Shown here piece after piece: positions 8,404-17,977 of a stretch of DNA of 64,000 nt. Under the pieces are notes generated by a model that was not told the origin of the DNA, ran no database searches, and saw nothing but the letters and a program-made list of their open reading frames with translations. The stretch's first letter is position 1; the number at the start of each line of letters is the position of its first letter. Location: contig NZ_BAGL01000014.1 of the NCBI RefSeq assembly GCF_000308875.1, forward strand, positions 1 to 64,000. The letters are read 5' to 3'. The stretch comes from Nocardia transvalensis NBRC 15921 (GTDB lineage: Bacteria > Actinomycetota > Actinomycetes > Mycobacteriales > Mycobacteriaceae). A program made the translations under genes and the position numbers.

Positions 8404-9879
8404 TTGACCGAGCCGTCAGCGGCCGGAACTCGTGCCGTAGAACCCGAATTGTGCCGGGTCTCCGTGATCGGTGGAAACACCCAGCTCGACGTCGGCTTGC
8501 CGGCGACCGTGCCGATCGCCGCATTCATCGGTGATCTGGTCGAGCTGATCGAATCGCGCACCGTGGACGTGACGGAGTCGGACGACGGCGCCGTGCCGTT
8601 GCGGACCCGGCACTGGACCCTCGCCCGGCTCGGCCGGGACGCGATCTCCGCGAGCCGCACGCTGTCGGAGGCGGAGGTGTTCGACGGCGAATTGCTGGTG
8701 TTGCGCGAGGTTTCGGCGAAGGAGTCGCCGGCCCTGTTCGACGACGTCATCGATGCGGTCTCCCGCCTCACGTCGGCCGACTTCCGCGGCTGGTCGCCGT
8801 CCGCCGCCCGCTGGACCGGCCTGGTGGCCGCCGTGCTCGCGGTGGTGGCGGCGCTTCTCGTGCTGGCGGTGTCGCGCACGAACGGCGACGGGCTGGCCGC
8901 GCCGTTCGTGCTGACCGGATGCGGGCTGGCCGCGGGTGTGGCCGCCGGATTCGCCGCCCGCACGTACGCCGACGAACTGACCGCCACTTGGCTCGCGCTG
9001 ATCGGAGTGCTGCTGCTGTTCGGCGGCGCGGCGCTGTTCGTCCCGGGCGGGCTGGGCAGTCCCCATCTGCTGCTGGGATTTTCGGTCACGCTCGTGGTCG
9101 CGGTGATCGGCTACCGCGTCATCGGTGTGGGCGCGACGATGTTCTCGACCGCCGCCACCGTCGCGGTCTTCGGCGGGATCGCCGCCGCGGTGCAGCTGAT
9201 CTGGGATCTGGATCTGCCGCAGATCTCGGCGGGCCTGCTGATAGCCGGTATCGCCGTGATTTCCCTGGTGCCCCGGTTCGCCGCCGGGCTGGCGCGACTG
9301 CCGGTGCCGCCGGTGCCGACCGCGGGCGCCGCCATCGACCCGGCCGATCACGAGCCCCGCCCCACCATCGAGGGCATCGGCGCCATCGGCGCCACGGCCC
9401 TGCCGTCGGCCGTCGGACTGGGACAGCGCGCCAAGGCCGCCAACCACTATCAGTCCGGCATGATCGCGGGCTGCACGATCGTCGCGGTGCTGGGCGCGCT
9501 CGGCGCCGCGGATCCGTTCGGCGACGTGGGCTGGCAGGGCATCGCGCTGGCTCTGGTGACGGCCGTCGTCCTGTGCCTGCGGGGCCGCTCGTTCGCCGAT
9601 CTCACCCAGGCGGCGACGCTCATCGGCGGGGGCGGGACCCTCGTCGTGGCGCTGAGTGTCGGTCTGGCACTGGGGAATCCGGACTACCGGTTGCCGGCGG
9701 CCGGGGTGCTGCTGCTGTTCGCCGCGGCCGCGGTGGGCTTCGGGGTGATCGCACCGCACGTCGAGGTGACTCCGGTCACCCGGCGGGCCGGCGAGATCTT
9801 CGAGTACCTGCTCATCGTCGCGCTGATCCCGCTGGTGCTGTGGATCATGGACGTGTACTCGGTCGCGCGGAACATATGA
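8404..9879 (+). CDS. eccD: T7SS membrane channel protein EccD (first locus)
   Basis: About 491 residues: an N-terminal ubiquitin-like cytosolic domain (residues ~15-110) followed by around eleven membrane segments. EccD dimers form the membrane vestibule of the T7SS complex. The start is uncertain. TTG at 8404 has a GG-rich Shine-Dalgarno-like run seven bases upstream, but GTG at 8386 or 8338 would add 6 or 22 residues; the second-locus EccD has ~24 residues before the ubiquitin-like strand. The stop overlaps mycP by four bases, so EccD and mycosin are coupled. Confidence 0.85.
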   Translation: MTEPSAAGTRAVEPELCRVSVIGGNTQLDVGLPATVPIAAFIGDLVELIESRTVDVTESDDGAVPLRTRHWTLARLGRDAISASRTLSEAEVFDGELLVLREVSAKESPALFDDVIDAVSRLTSADFRGWSPSAARWTGLVAAVLAVVAALLVLAVSRTNGDGLAAPFVLTGCGLAAGVAAGFAARTYADELTATWLALIGVLLLFGGAALFVPGGLGSPHLLLGFSVTLVVAVIGYRVIGVGATMFSTAATVAVFGGIAAAVQLIWDLDLPQISAGLLIAGIAVISLVPRFAAGLARLPVPPVPTAGAAIDPADHEPRPTIEGIGAIGATALPSAVGLGQRAKAANHYQSGMIAGCTIVAVLGALGAADPFGDVGWQGIALALVTAVVLCLRGRSFADLTQAATLIGGGGTLVVALSVGLALGNPDYRLPAAGVLLLFAAAAVGFGVIAPHVEVTPVTRRAGEIFEYLLIVALIPLVLWIMDVYSVARNI

Positions 9880-11288
9880 CGGCCGCGACCCCGGTTTCCC
9901 GGCTGCTCCGGTTGGCCTGTGGCGCGGCGGTTCTCGGCGCGGCGATATTCGCCTGGCCGGCCGCGGCGACCGCGGTCGCGCCGCCGACGATCGATCCGGG
10001 CGCGCTCGCGGCAGCCCAGGCGCTGGCCGGTCGCGCGGCCCCGCCCGACCCGACCGAGCCGAAATCCCTGTGCGCCGAGCCGACTCTGGTCGGCGCCCCG
10101 CCCCGGGACGTGCCGATCGCCCAGCAGGTGCTGGACCTGCCGACCGCGTGGAAGTTCAGTACGGGCGCCGGGCAGAAGGTGGCCGTGATCGATACCGGCG
10201 TGACCCGGCATCCGCGGCTGCCCGCACTGCAGGCGGGCGGGGACTACGTCTCCGACGGCGACGGCACCTTCGACTGTGACGGCCACGGCACGCTGGTCGC
10301 CGGAATCATCGCGGCGCAGCCCGGCCCGGACGACGCCTTCGCCGGTGTGGCGCCGGGCGCCGAGATCCTCTCCATCCGCCAGCTGAGCCAGATCTACGAC
10401 ACCAAGGGCGGCGGCGGGCAGAAGCCGCCGGGCGCCATGGCCGAGGGCGGGTACGGCACTGTGCTGACCCTCGCCGCGGCCGTCGTGCGGGCGGTGGACA
10501 TGGGCGCGACGGTGATCAACATCTCCGAGGTCGCCTGCGCCCCGGCCGGAAGCGATACCGCCGACGCCCCGCTGGGCGCGGCGATCAAATACGCCTACGA
10601 CCGCAATGTGGTGGTGGTCGCGGCCGCCGGAAACCTGCAGCAGGGCGGTGCGTGCGAGAAGCAGAACACCGGAACCGGCTGGGATTCGGTGCATACCGTC
10701 GCCACCCCCGCCTGGTTCAGTCCGTACGTACTGACCGTGGGCTCGGTCGATCCCGACGGCAAACCGTCGGACCTGTCGCTGCACGGGCCGTGGATCGGCG
10801 TGGCGGCGATCGGGCGCAAGATCGTGTCGCTGGACAGCAAACGCGATGCCACCGGACTGGTCAACGGCGTGCAGACCCAGGAGGGCATGTCCGATATCCA
10901 GGGCACCAGCTTCGCCGCGCCCTACGCCGCCGGACTCGCCGCGCTCGTGCGCGCCCGCTATCCCGAGCTGAGCGCCGCACAGGTCATCGACCGTATTCTC
11001 CGCACCTCCCACGGGCCCGGCTCCGGGCACGACGACCGGGTGGGGCACGGCCTGATCGATCCGGTGGCCGCGCTGACCGCGGAGCTGCCGGAGACCCCGA
11101 TCGGCGCCGCCGCCGATGTGCCCAAGCCCATCGCGGCGCCCGTGTGGCCCCCGGGGCCCGATCCGCGCCCGCGCCGCATCGCGGTCGTCGGGTCGATCAC
11201 CTGTCTGGTGGCCCTGGGAATCGGTGTGGCCGTGGCAATTCCGTTCCGGCGTCGGTCACACGACGATGCCGATCCGAATCTGGACTGA
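9876..11288 (+). CDS. mycP: Mycosin (subtilisin-like) protease MycP (first locus)
   Basis: A 470-residue secreted, membrane-anchored serine protease. It has a signal peptide (residues 1-~33, ending near AAATAVA), a subtilisin fold with Asp in VAVIDTGV (~102), His in DGHGTLVAG (~135) and Ser in GTSFAAPYA (~344), and a C-terminal membrane helix (VGSITCLVALGIGVAVAIPF). Mycosins stabilise the T7SS complex and can process substrates. ATG at 9876 overlaps the eccD stop and gives a clean signal peptide; the longer open frame upstream is the shadow of eccD. Confidence 0.9.
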   Translation: MTAATPVSRLLRLACGAAVLGAAIFAWPAAATAVAPPTIDPGALAAAQALAGRAAPPDPTEPKSLCAEPTLVGAPPRDVPIAQQVLDLPTAWKFSTGAGQKVAVIDTGVTRHPRLPALQAGGDYVSDGDGTFDCDGHGTLVAGIIAAQPGPDDAFAGVAPGAEILSIRQLSQIYDTKGGGGQKPPGAMAEGGYGTVLTLAAAVVRAVDMGATVINISEVACAPAGSDTADAPLGAAIKYAYDRNVVVVAAAGNLQQGGACEKQNTGTGWDSVHTVATPAWFSPYVLTVGSVDPDGKPSDLSLHGPWIGVAAIGRKIVSLDSKRDATGLVNGVQTQEGMSDIQGTSFAAPYAAGLAALVRARYPELSAAQVIDRILRTSHGPGSGHDDRVGHGLIDPVAALTAELPETPIGAAADVPKPIAAPVWPPGPDPRPRRIAVVGSITCLVALGIGVAVAIPFRRRSHDDADPNLD

Positions 11289-11295
11289 GTGAATT

Positions 11296-14200
11296 ATGGC
11301 AACCGAAGGATTCGTCCGACGTCCCCGCATCGCCCCGCCCCGTCCGCCGGGCGGGGAGGTGGCGCTGAGCTCGCCGCCGGAGGTGCAGCGGCCGATGCCG
11401 GCCCCGCTGCTGATGAAGCTGATGCCGGTGGTGATGGTCGTCGCCGTGGTCGGCATGATCGCCATGATGGCGATGATGGGTCGCAACCTGTTGCAGAACC
11501 CGTACATGCTGATGTTCCCGATGATGATGCTGATGTCCATGTTCGGCATGATGTTCGGCATGCGGGGGATGGGCCCCAAATCCGCCGGCGAACTCAACGA
11601 GGAACGCAAGGACTACCTGCGCTACCTGGACCAGATCCGCAAGGAGGTCCGCCGGACCGGGGTCAAGCAGCTCGAGACGCTGTCCTGGAGCCATCCGGAA
11701 CCGGCCGATCTGTACTCCGTGATCGGGACCCGGCGGATGTGGGAACGCCGCCCGGCCGATCCCGATTTCGGGCATGTGCGCGTCGGCGTCGGAAGTCACC
11801 GGCTGGCAACCAAACTCGCGCGTCCGGAGACCGGACCGCTGGAGGATCTGGAGCCGGTGTCGACGGTGGCGCTGCGCCGCTTCGTGCGCAGTCACTCGGT
11901 GGTCCACCACCTGCCCACCGCGGTCTCGCTGCGCGCTTTCCCCGCCATCAACATCGACGGGCCGCCGGAGGACGCGCGCATGCTGGTGCGCGCGATGCTG
12001 ATGGAACTCACCGCATTTCACGGCCCCGACCATCTCATCGTCGCCATCGTCTGCGCCGACCCCGATACGCCCGCGTGGGCGTGGGCGAAATGGCTTCCGC
12101 ACCTGCAACATCCGTCACAGCGCGACGGGATGGGCTCCGCCCGCATGATGTATCAGTCGCTGGGCGAGCTGGAGACCGCGCTGTCGGCCGAACTGCTCGA
12201 ACGCGGCCGGTTCATGCGCAATCCGCAGCCGACGCAGGGCCGCGTCCATCTGGTGGTGGTGATCGACGACGGCTACGTCAACGGAACCGAGCGCCTGATC
12301 AGCGAATCCGGGCTGGATTCGGTCACCGTGCTCGATCTCACCGCGCCCGAGGCCGGGCTGGCCGCCCGGCGTGGCCTGCAACTGGTCGCGGCCGGCGGCG
12401 AGGTGTCGGCGCGCAGTGCGGCGGGCGTGGAGAAGTTCGCGAACGCGGACCGGGTCGACTTCGCCGAGGCGGAATCGTTCGCGCGCCACCTCGCCCGCTA
12501 CCGGATCGCCACCGCGGCGCAGATCGTCAGCCTCGGCGACGACACCAGCGCCGACCCCGGCCTGATGGCGCTGCTGAAGATCCCCGACGCCGCCCAGATC
12601 GATCCGGTGAAGGTGTGGCGTCCCCGGACGGCCCGGGAGCGGCTGCGGGTGCCGATCGGCGTCACCCCCGACGGCACGCCCGTCGAGCTGGACATCAAGG
12701 AGTCCGCCGAGAACGGGATGGGGCCGCACGGATTGTGCATCGGCGCAACGGGTTCCGGTAAATCGGAATTCCTGCGGACGCTGGTGCTGTCGATGGTTAC
12801 CACGCACTCGCCGGACGCGCTGAACCTGGTTCTCGTCGACTTCAAGGGCGGCGCGACCTTCCTCGGCCTGGATCCGCTGCCGCACGTGGCCGCGGTCATC
12901 ACCAACCTCGAGGAGGAGCTGTCGCTCGTCGACCGCATGAAGGACGCGCTGGCCGGTGAGATGAACCGCCGCCAGGAGCTGCTGCGCTCGGCGGGCAACT
13001 ACGCCAACGTCAACGACTACGAGAAGGCCCGCAACGCCGGCGTCCCGCTGGATCCGCTGCCCGCGCTGTTCGTGGTCGTCGACGAGTTCTCCGAACTGCT
13101 CTCGCAGAAGCCGGATTTCGCGGACCTGTTCGTGATGATCGGCCGACTGGGCCGCTCGCTGCACGTCCACCTGCTGCTCGCCTCGCAGCGCCTGGAGGAG
13201 AACAAGCTGCGCGGCCTGGACTCGCACCTGTCCTACCGCATCGGCCTGCGCACCTTCTCCGCCAACGAATCCCGCGCCGTCCTCGGTATCACCGACGCCT
13301 ACCACCTGCCCGCGGTGCCGGGCTCCGGATACCTCAAGAGCGACGCCTCGGATCCGTTGCGGTTCAACGCGACCTACGTCTCCGGGCCCTATGTGGCGCC
13401 ACGCGGCGGCGGCAATGTGATCGAGGCCAGCGAATACGTCGACCAGCCGCCGCGGGTGTTCACCGCCTCGCCGGTGGAGAAGCCGGTGATCGAGACGGAC
13501 GGCACGCCGGGGAAGGGCGGCTTCGATCCCCTGGAACTGCCGCCTCCGCCGCCGTCCTCGCAGGGCGGTGAGGAGGGCGGAATCCCCGATACGCTGCTCG
13601 AGGTCGTCGTCCGGCGCCTGACCGGGCACGGCCGCCCCGCGCACGAGGTGTGGCTGCCGCCGCTCGAGGAATCGCCGACGGTGGACATGCTGCTGCCGGA
13701 TCCGGATTGGCGGTCGCCGGTCAACCGGCACGGCCAGCTGTGGATGCCGATCGGCATCATCGACAAGCCCTACGAGCAGCGTCGCGACGTGCTGACCATC
13801 AATCTGTCCGGCGCGCAGGGCAATATCGCCGTGGTCGGCGGTCCGCAGTCGGGCAAGTCGACGACCCTGCGCACCATCATCATGGCCGCCGCCGCCACCC
13901 ACACCCCCGAGCAGGTGCAGTTCTTCTGCCTGGACTTCGGCGGCGGCAGCATGACCGGCCTGGCGGGCATCCCGCACGTGGGCTCGGTCGCGACCCGGTT
14001 GGATTCGGATCGCGTGCGGCGCACCATCGCCGAGCTGACCACGCTGGTGCGCGAGCGCGAGGAGCGCTTCACCGCGATGGGCATCGAATCGATGACGGAG
14101 TTCCGCCGCCGCAAGTTCGCCGCGCTGGACGCGAACGGCCGCCTGCCCGCCGACCATCCGCTGGCCGACGACCGCTTCGGCGACGTCTTCCTGGTCATCG

Positions 14201-15357
14201 ACGGCTGGGCGGTGATCCGCGAGGAGTTCGAGGTGCTTGAGGGTGATGTCAACGCCCTTGCGGGACAAGGTCTTTCCTACGGCGTCCACGTGATGCTGGG
14301 CGCGTCGCGCTGGGCCGAGATCCGGCCGGTGATCAAGGACCAGATCGGTACCCGCATCGAGCTGCGGCTCGGTGATCCGTCGGATTCCGAGATGGGCCGC
14401 CGCACCGCGGGTTCGGTGCCGATGAACCGTCCCGGCCGCGGCCTCACCTCCGACCAGCTACATATGCTGGTCGCGCTGCCGCGGCTGGATTCCGACTCCG
14501 ATCCGCAGAGTATGGCCGACGGCGTCGCCGCCGCCCGCGAGCAGCTCCAGGCGCTCTACCCGGACCGGCGGGCGCCCGTGGTCCGGATGCTGTCCGGCGA
14601 GATCGAGCGGGAGAAGGTGCTGGCGTCGGCCGCGGAGCGCGGCATGGAACTGAGCCCCACCCGCATCGCCGTCGGCATCGGCGAGGCCGAATTGGAGCCG
14701 CTGGTCCTGGATTTCGGGTCCGAACCGCATTTCATGGCGTTCTTCGACGTCGAATGCGGCAAGACCACGCTGCTGCGCAATATCGCCATGGGCGTGTGCG
14801 AGCAATCGACGCCCGAGCAGGCGCGGATCATCCTGGTCGACTACCGGCGCACCATGCTCGGGGTGGTCGACGACGATCACCTCGCCGGCTACTCGACCTC
14901 GTCGCAGACGTGCGGGCCGATGGTCGCCGAGATCGCCAGCTACCTGTCGCGGCGCATTCCCGGCTCGGACATCACGCCCCAGCAGTTGCGCGAGCGCAGC
15001 TGGTGGACGGGGCCCGAGATCTACATCCTGGTCGACGACTACGACATGGTGGTCGCGGCGGGCGGCGGCATCAACCCGCTGACGCCGCTGGTCGAATATC
15101 TGCCCCAGGCACGCGATATCGGGATGCACCTCGTCGTCACGCGGCGGACCGGCGGTGTGTCGCGGGCGCTGTTCGATCCCATCCTGGGCGGTATGAAGAA
15201 CCTGTCGGTCGACACGCTCATCGGAAGCGGCCCGCGCGACGAGGGCCGGCTCATCGGCGATGTGCGCCCGACGAAACTGCCGCCGGGGCGGGGGATTCTG
15301 GTCTCCCGCACACGCGGCCAGGAGATGGTCCAGATCGCGCACCTGCCGCAGCTGTAA
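11296..15357 (+). CDS. eccC: T7SS FtsK/SpoIIIE ATPase EccC (first locus)
   Basis: A 1353-residue motor ATPase in the fused EccCa/EccCb form. Two N-terminal membrane segments (~35-80, very Met-rich) are followed by three nucleotide-binding domains. Walker A is GATGSGKS at ~483 and GGPQSGKST at ~848. The third reads FFDVECGKTT at ~1149, where the first Walker glycine is replaced by Phe. Domain 1 is the true ATPase of the family; domains 2 and 3 are often degenerate and bind substrate signals. It starts 7 bases after mycP. The second-locus EccC is homologous throughout but keeps glycine in domain 3. Confidence 0.92.
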   Translation: MATEGFVRRPRIAPPRPPGGEVALSSPPEVQRPMPAPLLMKLMPVVMVVAVVGMIAMMAMMGRNLLQNPYMLMFPMMMLMSMFGMMFGMRGMGPKSAGELNEERKDYLRYLDQIRKEVRRTGVKQLETLSWSHPEPADLYSVIGTRRMWERRPADPDFGHVRVGVGSHRLATKLARPETGPLEDLEPVSTVALRRFVRSHSVVHHLPTAVSLRAFPAINIDGPPEDARMLVRAMLMELTAFHGPDHLIVAIVCADPDTPAWAWAKWLPHLQHPSQRDGMGSARMMYQSLGELETALSAELLERGRFMRNPQPTQGRVHLVVVIDDGYVNGTERLISESGLDSVTVLDLTAPEAGLAARRGLQLVAAGGEVSARSAAGVEKFANADRVDFAEAESFARHLARYRIATAAQIVSLGDDTSADPGLMALLKIPDAAQIDPVKVWRPRTARERLRVPIGVTPDGTPVELDIKESAENGMGPHGLCIGATGSGKSEFLRTLVLSMVTTHSPDALNLVLVDFKGGATFLGLDPLPHVAAVITNLEEELSLVDRMKDALAGEMNRRQELLRSAGNYANVNDYEKARNAGVPLDPLPALFVVVDEFSELLSQKPDFADLFVMIGRLGRSLHVHLLLASQRLEENKLRGLDSHLSYRIGLRTFSANESRAVLGITDAYHLPAVPGSGYLKSDASDPLRFNATYVSGPYVAPRGGGNVIEASEYVDQPPRVFTASPVEKPVIETDGTPGKGGFDPLELPPPPPSSQGGEEGGIPDTLLEVVVRRLTGHGRPAHEVWLPPLEESPTVDMLLPDPDWRSPVNRHGQLWMPIGIIDKPYEQRRDVLTINLSGAQGNIAVVGGPQSGKSTTLRTIIMAAAATHTPEQVQFFCLDFGGGSMTGLAGIPHVGSVATRLDSDRVRRTIAELTTLVREREERFTAMGIESMTEFRRRKFAALDANGRLPADHPLADDRFGDVFLVIDGWAVIREEFEVLEGDVNALAGQGLSYGVHVMLGASRWAEIRPVIKDQIGTRIELRLGDPSDSEMGRRTAGSVPMNRPGRGLTSDQLHMLVALPRLDSDSDPQSMADGVAAAREQLQALYPDRRAPVVRMLSGEIEREKVLASAAERGMELSPTRIAVGIGEAELEPLVLDFGSEPHFMAFFDVECGKTTLLRNIAMGVCEQSTPEQARIILVDYRRTMLGVVDDDHLAGYSTSSQTCGPMVAEIASYLSRRIPGSDITPQQLRERSWWTGPEIYILVDDYDMVVAAGGGINPLTPLVEYLPQARDIGMHLVVTRRTGGVSRALFDPILGGMKNLSVDTLIGSGPRDEGRLIGDVRPTKLPPGRGILVSRTRGQEMVQIAHLPQL

Positions 15358-15362
15358 CCTGT

Positions 15363-15935
15363 TCAGCGAGTTTGCAATTCGGCCCGGATCACGGGCGTGG
15401 GGACCGGCGGCACCCAGCTGGCGGCCCGGCGCTCGAACAGGGCGCCCGACGGGCCCTGGGCCTCGGGGCCGGCGATGCGGACCAGATCGAAACCGGCGCG
15501 CTGGTAGTAGTTGTGCAGCGCCGCGTTGGTGGTCCACGCGTCGAGGCGGACCCAGGTGCGGTGGCGGGCGCGGGCCAGGGCGGCGGCGTGGGCGAGCAGG
15601 GTGGTGCCGACCCGCAGCCCGGCGAAGCGCAGGTCGACGATCATGTAGTGCACGATGACGGCGTCGGCGATCTCGCCCGGTGACCAGAGGCCCTCGTCCG
15701 CACGGTCGTTCACGGTGATGGTGCCCGCCGGTTCGCCGTCGACCTCCGCGATCCAGGTCTCGCCCGCCTCGAGCGCGCGGCCGACCGCGCGGGCAAACAA
15801 TTCGATCGGCAGTCCCCGCCCCTGCGGAGTCCACTGATCCGAGCCTCGAGCCGCAAGCCAGGTCGTGCGCTGGAGCCGTAGTCGGCAGATCGTGCCGAGG
15901 TCGTCCATCTGAGCCTGGCGGATGCGGAGTGTCAT
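15363..15935 (-). CDS. GNAT-family N-acetyltransferase
   Basis: A 190-residue acetyltransferase of the GNAT fold: N-terminal IRQAQMDDLGTICRLR, central beta-strand VHYMIVDLRFAG, acetyl-CoA loop region LRVGTTLLAHAAALARARHRTWVRLDAW and C-terminal LHNYYQRAGFDLVR. The acceptor cannot be predicted. Its start overlaps the stop of the GntR gene by four bases, so regulator and enzyme form one message, and the regulator may sense the enzyme's substrate. The stop lies only 5 bases from the convergent eccC stop, with no room for a terminator. Confidence 0.82.
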   Translation of the reverse strand: MTLRIRQAQMDDLGTICRLRLQRTTWLAARGSDQWTPQGRGLPIELFARAVGRALEAGETWIAEVDGEPAGTITVNDRADEGLWSPGEIADAVIVHYMIVDLRFAGLRVGTTLLAHAAALARARHRTWVRLDAWTTNAALHNYYQRAGFDLVRIAGPEAQGPSGALFERRAASWVPPVPTPVIRAELQTR

Positions 15936-16771
15936 GGCGGCCCGGGCACCAGCGAGTTACCGAAGGAATGCAGATTGCCGGGCGGGTGCGCCGTGCCCAG
16001 CGTGCGGCGGATGACCTCCGTGCCGTCGTCGTCGCCCAGTTCGTAGGCGAGGCGGTTGCGTGCGGCGATGGATCGCTGCCTGGTCACGCGGGTGATCCGG
16101 GTCTGATTGGCGCCGATGCGCAGGTGGTCCAGCAGCATGGTGCCGATGCCGACGCCCAGGACGGCCGCCTCCTCGGCCGTGGCGGGGCGGGCGACGATGG
16201 TGTCGCGGTGCGCGGTCTCGGGCTGGCCGCGGTCGGCGAGTCTGCGCGTGGTGCCCTCAGGGATGTCGTGCGGGAAGTCGATTCCGGTGGCCTCCGCCAA
16301 GTCCCGTGGATAGAAGCTGACCTCCCACGACCACGGCTCGTTGTCGAGATACTGGACCACCGTCCGCGACACCACCCAGGAGTCTTTGGGGATGCCCAGC
16401 CAGTGCGCCACGTCGGCGCCGGCCGGTTCCATACGGGCGCTGAACTGCTTGGACGGCTCCCGGCCGACGGCGCGCGCGATCTCCGAGAAGATGTCGTTCG
16501 CGGATTTGGGCCGGTCCGGCCGGATATGATTGGTGACGACCGATTCCAGGACTTCCTGGCTACGCACGATGGTGCCACGCGACGTGGCGGTGTACAGCAG
16601 GTTTTCGGCAACGAGGACCTGGATCGCGTTGCGGGCGGTGGTGATCGAGACCTGCATCTGGTCGGCCAGCTCGTTATGGCTGGGTAGTCGATCGCCCGGT
16701 TTCCATGTCCCGTTGCGGATCTCCTCCCGGAGGAGGTCTGCGATCCGCTGGTACCTGGGACCGTCCGCCAT
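15932..16771 (-). CDS. GntR/HutC-family transcriptional regulator
   Basis: A 279-residue regulator. An N-terminal winged helix (YQRIADLLREEIRNGTWKPG, LPSHNELADQMQVSITTARNAIQVL) is followed by a UTRA-type effector domain (residues ~85-240) that binds small ligands in the HutC/FarR branch. ATG at 16771 gives the normal family N-terminus (MADGPRYQRI); the frame extends upstream to 16846 but that extension is atypical. It is coupled to the GNAT gene. A GCGTGTG...CACACGC palindrome 56 bases upstream is a plausible self-operator. Confidence 0.85.
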   Translation of the reverse strand: MADGPRYQRIADLLREEIRNGTWKPGDRLPSHNELADQMQVSITTARNAIQVLVAENLLYTATSRGTIVRSQEVLESVVTNHIRPDRPKSANDIFSEIARAVGREPSKQFSARMEPAGADVAHWLGIPKDSWVVSRTVVQYLDNEPWSWEVSFYPRDLAEATGIDFPHDIPEGTTRRLADRGQPETAHRDTIVARPATAEEAAVLGVGIGTMLLDHLRIGANQTRITRVTRQRSIAARNRLAYELGDDDGTEVIRRTLGTAHPPGNLHSFGNSLVPGPP

Positions 16772-16826
16772 CTCGCTCCTCGGTTGTGTCTTCAAGAAAA
16801 AGAAGTCTACTCCGTGGGTCCAGCGG

Positions 16827-16848
16827 GCGTGTGACCCTTGACACACGC
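16827..16848. promoter_or_regulatory. Palindrome and possible promoter between GntR gene and DUF4254 gene
   Basis: Seven-base perfect arms GCGTGTG and CACACGC separated by ACCCTTGA. The right half overlaps a TTGACA -35 hexamer (16838-16843), with TATTGT 16 bases downstream reading toward the DUF4254 gene. The arrangement suggests GntR binding that would block plus-strand transcription. This is inference from position and symmetry. Confidence 0.45.
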
Positions 16849-16915
16849 TTTCAGAGGTTTATTGTAAGGAACGTCCTGAACATATGTGTTGTAACGGCGA
16901 TGACGGCGAGGCAAC

Positions 16916-17452
16916 GTGGCTGGTTCGGAGACATCCCAGACGATGGTGGTGGCGGCAGTGCCCGATATGCCGCATGCATCGATGGCGGTCCAATCTTTGA
17001 CGACCGGCTTATTGCCGAGTTCGGACCTGATGCTGCGCGCCTGTCGAGGTCACCGGGTGATCGGCGGTCCGTTGTTATGGTTCGCCCGTGATCTCGCGGT
17101 GCTACACGAGCGTCGGCTGATCGGTCGCGGCGGTGCCGCGCCGGCACTCGACGCGACCGCGACAGTCGAGATCGAGCGCCGCCGAGCCGAACTGGTGATG
17201 GCGATCGACGACTGGATCTCGCGCACCGTTCCGCAGCATCGGCTCGGCGCCACCCTGCACACGGAGACCATCGGCTCGGTCATCGACCGGCTCGCCGAGG
17301 CGTCGGTCCGCGCCCATCACGCGCTGATGACGCTCGACGCCAACGACGAGATCCTGCACGGCGCCTGGCACCACCTGGCGGAACTGGCCGACGGCTACGA
17401 CGACCTGGTGCGCGACGTGCTCGCCGGTCGGCGGCGGCTCCCGGCCTGGTAG
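16916..17452 (+). CDS. DUF4254 domain protein
   Basis: A 178-residue soluble protein. The C-terminal ~130 residues match the DUF4254 pattern as I know it from Nocardia: a basic EIERRRAELV helix, the HTETIGSVIDRLAEAS motif (~residues 121-136) and the ending AWHHLAELADGYDDLVRDV. Function is unknown in the family. GTG at 16916 was used; ATG at 16943 is an alternative, and neither has a strong ribosome site. Possible promoter elements (TTGACA/TATTGT) lie just upstream. It converges with the next gene with a 3-base gap. Confidence 0.7.
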   Translation: MAGSETSQTMVVAAVPDMPHASMAVQSLTTGLLPSSDLMLRACRGHRVIGGPLLWFARDLAVLHERRLIGRGGAAPALDATATVEIERRRAELVMAIDDWISRTVPQHRLGATLHTETIGSVIDRLAEASVRAHHALMTLDANDEILHGAWHHLAELADGYDDLVRDVLAGRRRLPAW

Positions 17453-17455
17453 CGG

Positions 17456-17977
17456 TCAGCGCGAGGGCACCCCACACGATCGCAGCGCCCGCGGCGTAAG
17501 GCTCCATGCCTGCCGCGGGCGCTCCGTCGTGCCGAGATCGATCACCCGGTTCGACCATTCGCCGTCCATGACGTCGGCGTGCCGGACCGTGTTCCAGCCG
17601 AAGGGCATCTGGTGGACGAGTTCGCCGCGCTCCTCCAGGCGTTCGACCAGTTCGGAGAGCACGTCCAGAGCATCGGCGAGTCCGGTCAGGACATCGATGT
17701 CCGGATTCGTCGCGCCGCGACCGGCCATCGCCCAGCGCGCGAATCCGTCGATCACGATGTACCCGGAATCGGTCTGCGCCGCTATGCACTTGACGATCGT
17801 GGCGGCGGTCTCGGTCACGGCCAGATCGCCGCGGTCGACGCCGATCGCCAGCACCAGGCAGTCGAAGAACGGCCGGGTGGCGCCGACGACCGCGGTGGGT
17901 TCGAGATCGACGGCGCACGGGTGGGCGGCCGTGATCCGGTAGTCGAAGCTGTGGCAGCGGTTGGCGTAAATCCTCAT
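17456..17977 (-). CDS. Possible stand-alone threonyl-tRNA synthetase editing-domain protein
   Basis: A 173-residue protein. Its pattern recalls the archaeal-type ThrRS editing domain: N-terminal MRIYANRCHSFDYRI, a central strand FFDCLVLAIGVDRGD, the helical DVLTGLADALDVLSELVERL and the ending VHQMPFGWNTVRHADV, where the editing family has a conserved PFGW segment. Such domains hydrolyse Ser-tRNA(Thr). No aminoacylation or tRNA-binding domain is attached. I recognised this from motif memory rather than a search, so the assignment is moderate. ATG at 17977 is preceded by AGGAACACCC. Confidence 0.5.
   Translation of the reverse strand: MRIYANRCHSFDYRITAAHPCAVDLEPTAVVGATRPFFDCLVLAIGVDRGDLAVTETAATIVKCIAAQTDSGYIVIDGFARWAMAGRGATNPDIDVLTGLADALDVLSELVERLEERGELVHQMPFGWNTVRHADVMDGEWSNRVIDLGTTERPRQAWSLTPRALRSCGVPSR

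Noticed and set aside
12115..14289. A 724-residue open frame opposite eccC (first locus)
   Set aside because: Antisense shadow; the EccC frame has three recognisable ATPase domains.
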